This document shows positions 59,464-64,000 of a DNA stretch of 64,000 nucleotides, one piece after another. A program made the position numbers and the translations under genes. The DNA is from Lunatimonas salinarum. Lineage in GTDB: Bacteria > Bacteroidota > Bacteroidia > Cytophagales > Cyclobacteriaceae. Position 1 is the first letter of the stretch; every line of letters begins with the position of its first letter. The DNA is taken from assembly GCF_017811155.1 (NCBI RefSeq), contig NZ_JACVCV010000002.1, forward strand, positions 1 through 64,000, written 5' to 3'. A model generated the notes under the pieces. The model saw only the letters and a list, made by a program, of their open reading frames with translations. It searched no databases and was not told the origin of the DNA.

Positions 59464-60792
59464 ATGGAAACCATTCAGGTAAAAACATCCTTCTTCTCCC
59501 GTTTTTCGGTGATGATCAAGCTTATGGTAATCGGCGTTCTCGGACTGGCACTACTGATCCCCACTGTCTTTATCCAGGAAATCATTCACGAGCGGCAGCG
59601 CTACAGCGAAGAGGTCATGCAGGAAATCTACAGTCAGTGTGCCAATCGGCAGATACTCTCCGGTCCGGTTTGGTCCATACCGGTTTCATCTACTGCGGCG
59701 GAACTTGCCGCGGAAAAAGTCGTCGCCAAAAAGTATTTACACCTGGCGCCTAAAAGCCTGAACATCAAAGGTACCGTAGAACCCCAAACCCTCAAGCGGG
59801 GCATATACGAAGCCGCCGTATACAGCTCCCAATGGGAGCTGAAGGGTGTGATTCCCGTGCCGGAACTGGCGGGCGGCGGGCGCTCCTTTTTAGAAGGCCT
59901 GCACCCATTCCTCTCATTCGGGATCAGTGACCTTAGGGGTATTGAAGACCCTGTAGTGGTTCAGGTGGCCGGCAAAACCTACGAGGTACATCCAGGTTCC
60001 ATGGTGGCCGAACTACATGAAAGCGGCTTTCATGTGGAGCTAAACCAACGGGATAGTTCACAGAAAAAAGAAATCCCCTTCACCATTACCTTTCGCCTAC
60101 GGGGCAGTGAAGGCATCGGTATCCTGCCGCTTGGCGCTACTACGGCTGTAACCATCCAATCCACCTGGAAGGACCCCAAATTTACCGGCAACTTTCTGCC
60201 AATATCCCGTGAGATTGGAGAGGAAGGATTTGAAGCAAACTGGCAAATAGCTGAACTGAACCGAAATCTGCCCAAATCCTGGATCAATGGAGAACTCCAG
60301 GTAGCCCCTGCCGACACCCAGTTTGGCGTGGACTTTCTCAGCCCCATCGACCATTACCGAAAGGCCATCCGCTCGGCCAAGTACGCCATCCTCACCATTG
60401 GTCTGACCTTTCTCATGCTCTTTTTAGTGGAAACAGTCGGCAACAAGCCCATCCATCCAATCCAATACGGCATGGTAGGCTTTGCCATTTGCCTGTTTTA
60501 CCTGCTGTTGGTTTCTATTTCAGAGCATACCGCTTTCAATACCGCCTTCCTGATCGCAGCACTTTCGGTCATACTGACCATCACGATTTACTCCATTACG
60601 CTGTTTAAAAGTACGCTACTTTCAACCGTTTTGGGCACCGTATTGGCACTGAGTTATGGATTTGTGTTCCTGACGCTACAGTCACAGGACTATGCTCTGT
60701 TAATTGGAAGCTTAGGACTTTTAATTGCGCTGATCATTACCATGCTGCTTACCAAAAATGTAAACTGGTACTCCGTAGCCGATAAAACATAA
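59464..60792 (+). CDS. creD: CreD-family inner-membrane protein
   Basis: A 442-residue protein. One N-terminal helix (MIKLMVIGVLGLALLIPTVF) is followed by the family motif IIHERQRYSEEVMQEIYSQC and the QILSGPVWSIPVS block. A periplasmic domain of ~240 residues follows (RGSEGIGILPLGATTAVTIQ, FEANWQIAELNRNLPKSW), and five or six C-terminal helices (YAILTIGLTFLMLFLVETVG, KPIHPIQYGMVGFAICLFYL). In other bacteria CreD responds to envelope stress and affects beta-lactam and colicin tolerance. Here it appears controlled by the neighbouring winged-helix protein instead of a CreBC system. Confidence 0.93.
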   Translation: METIQVKTSFFSRFSVMIKLMVIGVLGLALLIPTVFIQEIIHERQRYSEEVMQEIYSQCANRQILSGPVWSIPVSSTAAELAAEKVVAKKYLHLAPKSLNIKGTVEPQTLKRGIYEAAVYSSQWELKGVIPVPELAGGGRSFLEGLHPFLSFGISDLRGIEDPVVVQVAGKTYEVHPGSMVAELHESGFHVELNQRDSSQKKEIPFTITFRLRGSEGIGILPLGATTAVTIQSTWKDPKFTGNFLPISREIGEEGFEANWQIAELNRNLPKSWINGELQVAPADTQFGVDFLSPIDHYRKAIRSAKYAILTIGLTFLMLFLVETVGNKPIHPIQYGMVGFAICLFYLLLVSISEHTAFNTAFLIAALSVILTITIYSITLFKSTLLSTVLGTVLALSYGFVFLTLQSQDYALLIGSLGLLIALIITMLLTKNVNWYSVADKT

Positions 60793-60903
60793 AAACTGCG
60801 GGGAGCAGTTGAAAACAAAGTCTCGCACTGCTCCCCGATCCAATGCCTTAAGGTATGAACGTGTTCGATGGTATCGGGTGCTTACTTTTCAGGCCGTAAA
60901 AAA

Positions 60904-62223
60904 CTACACGTCTGGCAGTTTCCATCCGTGGTGGTATTCGGGCACGATCATCCGGTTTGCAGCGGCGTTGGCCACAAATTGTTGCTGGGAGGCATTCCAA
61001 CGTAGCGAACCGGAATCCGTCCTAGCCAGCACGTTACCGAAATGGGCGTATAGGGCAACGTTTCTACCGAGTTCCACCGAACAATTGGGCTTATTGCGAC
61101 TGTGGATGCAGTCCAGGAAATTATTCACATGAAGTTCCATGTCACTTCGCCCGCTTCGCAACTTAAACGCATACGCTTGTTCAGTGCTTCCATCTTTTCC
61201 CTCCGGATACAGGGTCCAATCTTCCCGGTCCGCCACTACCGTGCCCCTGTCGCACACATACTCCACGCCGTAGGATTTTCCGTAGGGACCACGCTCTACA
61301 CCTCCATTCTGCTGCCAGTAGATAAGAAAATCATCCAACTCATAGAGGGCAGACTGGGTGTCGTAGGTCTCCCGGTCGCGGTCCAGGCCACTGAGGTTTT
61401 TACCAAACCCGCTTACGTTGGTCGGCTCGGCCGTAATGTTCTTCGCCCACAAAGCCATATCCAGCAGATGCACTTCCCAGTCGGTCATCAACCCTCCCCC
61501 ATAATCCCAAAAATGCCTCCAATTGCCGTGAAAACGGGATGCATTAAAGGAGCGCTCCGGTGCGGGGCCTAGCCACAGCCCAAAATCCACCCCCTCCGGT
61601 ACGGAAGTGTCCGGTACCCTTGGGGCTCCGGCTCCGTAGGCAAAATTCGCCCAGCAGTTGACCCGACGGAGTTCACCCAGTTCCCCAGACCTCAGGTAAT
61701 TCATCAGTCCGTTCCAAACGTCGCCACTGCGCTGTTGCTGACCTACCTGAACGACCCGACCATACCGCTCGGCAGCGGCGGCTATCAGATTGCATTCATG
61801 GATCGAATTGGCCAGTGGTTTTTCTACGTACACATCCATACCGGCTTCCATCGCATAAACTGCATGCAGGCAATGCCAGTGGTCCGGACTGCCAACCACC
61901 ACGGCGTCCAACTCCCGGTTCTCCAGCATCTTTCGAAAATCCACATACAACTTGGGAGTTTGTCCCATGTCCTTCTTTAATTCTGCGGCACGACGCTGAA
62001 GGACTTCATTGTCCACATCACACATGGCTACACAGACCGCCCGACCGGTACGCAGGATCTCCCGCAGCACGTTGTAGCCTTTGTTACGGCAGCCGATTAC
62101 GCCGACCCGAATCCGGTCGTTGGTGGGTCTCTCGGAACCGGCCCAAGCGACGGCACTGCTAGTTCCCAAGACCAGATACCCCAGTCCAGACGCCTTTAAA
62201 AATGATCTCCTTGAAACTCCCAT
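60904..62223 (-). CDS. Tat-exported Gfo/Idh/MocA-family oxidoreductase
   Basis: A 439-residue protein with a twin-arginine signal (SRRSFLKASGLGYLVLGTSS). The Rossmann domain shows IRVGVIGCRNKGYNVLREIL, AMCDVDNEVLQRRAAEL, VVVGSPDHWHCLHAVYAMEA and the standard VYVEKPLANS (EKP). The C-terminal domain has WRHFWDYGGGLMTDWEVHLL with the active-site Asp/His. It is similar in design to the gene at 21535 but clearly divergent. It is expected to oxidise a sugar or sugar acid in the periplasm with tightly bound cofactor. The exact substrate is unknown. Confidence 0.92.
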   Translation of the reverse strand: MGVSRRSFLKASGLGYLVLGTSSAVAWAGSERPTNDRIRVGVIGCRNKGYNVLREILRTGRAVCVAMCDVDNEVLQRRAAELKKDMGQTPKLYVDFRKMLENRELDAVVVGSPDHWHCLHAVYAMEAGMDVYVEKPLANSIHECNLIAAAAERYGRVVQVGQQQRSGDVWNGLMNYLRSGELGELRRVNCWANFAYGAGAPRVPDTSVPEGVDFGLWLGPAPERSFNASRFHGNWRHFWDYGGGLMTDWEVHLLDMALWAKNITAEPTNVSGFGKNLSGLDRDRETYDTQSALYELDDFLIYWQQNGGVERGPYGKSYGVEYVCDRGTVVADREDWTLYPEGKDGSTEQAYAFKLRSGRSDMELHVNNFLDCIHSRNKPNCSVELGRNVALYAHFGNVLARTDSGSLRWNASQQQFVANAAANRMIVPEYHHGWKLPDV

Positions 62224-62308
62224 CGTATTTTATTTTCATATAGCCGGCCTTCCATCCAGTAGCTGGTCTACCTATCCCGTAAACAGAGGCTATTCGGGCT
62301 ATTCCCTT

Positions 62309-63112
62309 CTACAATTCCAATGTAAAAAAGCCTTCAAACATCTTTACAGCGTTTCCCTTTAGGAGCACCCGGTCGTCCATTTTGGAAAGCCCAAGGATCC
62401 CACCCCGGCTACTGGCCTGGAAGGCCGTAAAATGCTCCCACCCTGTTTTCCGGTGCCAATAATCTACCAGGGCACAGTGGGCAAAGCCGGTTACCGGATC
62501 TTCCGGAATCCCAAGGTTGGGTGCAAAGTACCGAGAAACCATGTCATACCCTCCTGTGGAAGCCGCCGTGACGATGACCCCCTCCTCGCTGTGGTGGGTA
62601 AGCTCTGACCATACCGGGGTCACATATTCCACGGCCTTGGGGCTTGCCAATTCCAACAGCCAGTTGCGGGCTAGTTTGGCCGACCCAATCACCTGCTGTC
62701 CGAAAAACATATCCGAAAAGTAGGGGTGTACCGCCTCCTGTGTAGGAATTAGCGGAAAATCCAAGGCGATCGCAAATCCTCCTACCTGCCAAGAAGCCTT
62801 TAAGGAACCACTTTTCGAGGAAAAAACAATTTCCTTCCCCTTGTCGGCGAGCTCTGCGGTATACAGCAAAAAGGCCGATGCCAGCGTGGCATGTCCGCAT
62901 AAGTCCACCTCCTTCTCCGGCGTGAACCATCGAATGCGATAACTTTGTTCGTCAATGGTCTCCAGAAAAGCCGTTTCGCTAAGATTTACTTCGGCAGCAA
63001 TACGCTGCATCCATTCCGGCGAAAGGGAACCTGGCAGCAAACAGATGCCGGCGGGGTTGCCACTAAATGGCTTATCGGTAAATGCGTCGACGGTAACGAG
63101 CGGAAGTTCCAT
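62309..63112 (-). CDS. PhzF-family isomerase-like protein
   Basis: A 267-residue two-lobed protein of the diaminopimelate-epimerase-like fold. Signatures are VDAFTDKPFSGNPAGICLLP at the N-terminus, NLSETAFLE with the catalytic Glu, WFTPEKEVDLCGHATLASAF, and EDPVTGFAHCALVDYW in the second lobe. Known members isomerise dihydro-3-hydroxyanthranilate (phenazine pathway) or related compounds, but most bacterial copies have no assigned substrate, and no phenazine genes are nearby. Intact and apparently monocistronic. Confidence 0.92.
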   Translation of the reverse strand: MELPLVTVDAFTDKPFSGNPAGICLLPGSLSPEWMQRIAAEVNLSETAFLETIDEQSYRIRWFTPEKEVDLCGHATLASAFLLYTAELADKGKEIVFSSKSGSLKASWQVGGFAIALDFPLIPTQEAVHPYFSDMFFGQQVIGSAKLARNWLLELASPKAVEYVTPVWSELTHHSEEGVIVTAASTGGYDMVSRYFAPNLGIPEDPVTGFAHCALVDYWHRKTGWEHFTAFQASSRGGILGLSKMDDRVLLKGNAVKMFEGFFTLEL

Positions 63113-63273
63113 GAGGTGTAGGTTTTTAACTGGTCAAGATCGCACTACTGCTTAGCGTAAGTTGGTGATTTTTTTACTGAATTCCTATGCTCATACGCGT
63201 TAAATTGAGGTGACCGTATTGCTTGAATGGCCTTCCCTTAGTACCTTTCCAACTGATCATTTCCATCAAAGCC

Positions 63274-64000
63274 ATGTACCTATTCCGACATTCACTTTTG
63301 CTCCTCTTTGCTCTCTCCCTTGTTCCCGGCTTCTCGCAGGGCCAGACGCTCATGGAAACCCTCGAAAGGGAGTTATCGGGCTTTAATGGCACAGCAGGGC
63401 TTTATGCGATGAACCTCAAAACAGGAGAAGAAATCGCTATAAACGCTGACACGCTGTTTCCCACCGCTAGCGTCATAAAAGTCCCTATTTTGGTAGGGGT
63501 ATTTGATAAAATCGAGCAGGGAGCGCTTTCTTACACCCAACCGTTGATTTACCGGGATTCCCTGAAATACGGAGGGTCGGGGCTTATGCAGTTTTTTAAG
63601 GACTCCACCGAAACAGACCTGAGTGTATTGGTTTCCCTTATGATCACCTATTCTGACAACACCACTTCCCTATGGTGCCAGGCACTTGCAGGAGGCGGGG
63701 TCGCCATCAATGCCCTCATGGAAAACCTCGGACTTGTCCACACGCGTGTAAATTCTCGGACGCCGGGCCGAGAAGCCAATTGGCAGCAATATGGATGGGG
63801 ACAGACCACTCCACGGGAAATGACCCAACTGCTGGTAAAAATCCGAAAAGGTGAAGTAGTCAGCCCCCAAGCATCCGAGCGCATGTACCGCTTGATGACC
63901 AATATCTATTACGACGGCAACGCACTTTCCGCTATCCCACCTTACATTCAGACCGCCTCCAAACAGGGAATGGTAAATGCGTCCCGTTCTGAATTGGTCA
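63274..64000 (+). CDS. Class A beta-lactamase-like serine hydrolase (partial, runs off end)
   Basis: The frame starts at ATG 63274 with a signal peptide (SLLLFALSLVPGFSQGQ) and is still open after 242 codons at the window edge. The Ser-x-x-Lys catalytic motif is FPTASVIKVPILVGVF, the SDN-type motif is ITYSDNTTSLW, and the third motif appears as SKQGMV where classical enzymes have KTG or KSG. An Omega-loop Glu may be the one in GREANWQQYGWGQTTPREM, but its alignment is uncertain. The protein is exported. It may be a beta-lactamase, a penicillin-binding-protein-like enzyme or a related esterase; the changed KTG box argues for caution about antibiotic hydrolysis. Confidence 0.8.
   Translation, partial: MYLFRHSLLLLFALSLVPGFSQGQTLMETLERELSGFNGTAGLYAMNLKTGEEIAINADTLFPTASVIKVPILVGVFDKIEQGALSYTQPLIYRDSLKYGGSGLMQFFKDSTETDLSVLVSLMITYSDNTTSLWCQALAGGGVAINALMENLGLVHTRVNSRTPGREANWQQYGWGQTTPREMTQLLVKIRKGEVVSPQASERMYRLMTNIYYDGNALSAIPPYIQTASKQGMVNASRSELV

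Overview
This 64 kb window looks like the chromosome of a Bacteroidota bacterium, most likely of the Cytophagales/Cyclobacteriaceae type. The signs are a SusC/SusD pair, lipoproteins with Bacteroidota-style signal peptides, many TonB-dependent and polysaccharide-utilisation genes, gene starts without strong AGGAGG ribosome sites, TAnnTTTG-like promoter boxes and large YD-repeat (RHS) proteins. This placement rests on gene content and is an inference.

Region 1 (0.2-12 kb) is a sialic-acid/glycan utilisation locus. An epimerase, a sialidase lipoprotein and an N-acetylneuraminate lyase read leftwards. A SusC/SusD pair, a LamG-type surface lipoprotein and a phospholipase-like/alkaline-phosphatase fusion read rightwards. 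Region 2 (12-16 kb) is a multi-PAS histidine kinase coupled to a single-domain response regulator. Region 3 (16-22.9 kb) holds a lipoprotein, decayed non-coding sequence with a broken VapC toxin, uronate isomerase (uxaC) behind a LacI-type operator, a DUF1593 nucleoside-hydrolase-like protein and a Tat-exported Gfo/Idh/MocA oxidoreductase. Region 4 (22.9-29.1 kb) is a four-gene leftward operon: DUF4856 lipoprotein, imelysin-like lipoprotein, HTTM/gamma-carboxylase-like membrane protein and TonB receptor, probably for iron uptake.

Region 5 (29.1-41.6 kb) is the accessory part: a polymorphic-toxin (RHS) graveyard mixed with toxin-antitoxin modules. A long broken RHS gene sits beside tRNA-Ser(GCT). 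Downstream of it lie three displaced C-terminal tips, and each of the four tips is followed by a candidate immunity gene that overlaps it or starts a few bases away. RelE/ParE-type modules, fragments of XRE regulators and a tyrosine-recombinase fragment fill the gaps. At least two toxins (a RelE protein and an RHS HNH nuclease) are killed by in-frame TAA codons while their antitoxin or immunity genes stay open. Four palindromic insertions interrupt the RHS coding sequence at YD-repeat motifs.

Region 6 (41.6-64 kb) is mostly housekeeping and catabolic: FAH-family hydrolase, M23 peptidase, peroxiredoxin, split transketolase, a PmoA-like DUF6807 protein, AlkB, acyl-ACP thioesterase, an acetolactate-synthase/aldehyde-dehydrogenase pair, a DUF3667 protein, four Uma2 nuclease-like paralogues around a ThuA protein, a CreD cluster with two matching palindromic promoter/operator sites, a second Gfo/Idh/MocA oxidoreductase, PhzF, and the start of a class A beta-lactamase-like serine hydrolase that runs off the end.

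The most unusual signal is a dispersed ~91-bp repeat that sits directly against gene starts at about 3.9, 29.1 and 50.1 kb, with a relic at 54.4 kb. In three copies it encodes the same 28-31-residue leader peptide, whose stop overlaps or lies 4 bases before the next ATG.
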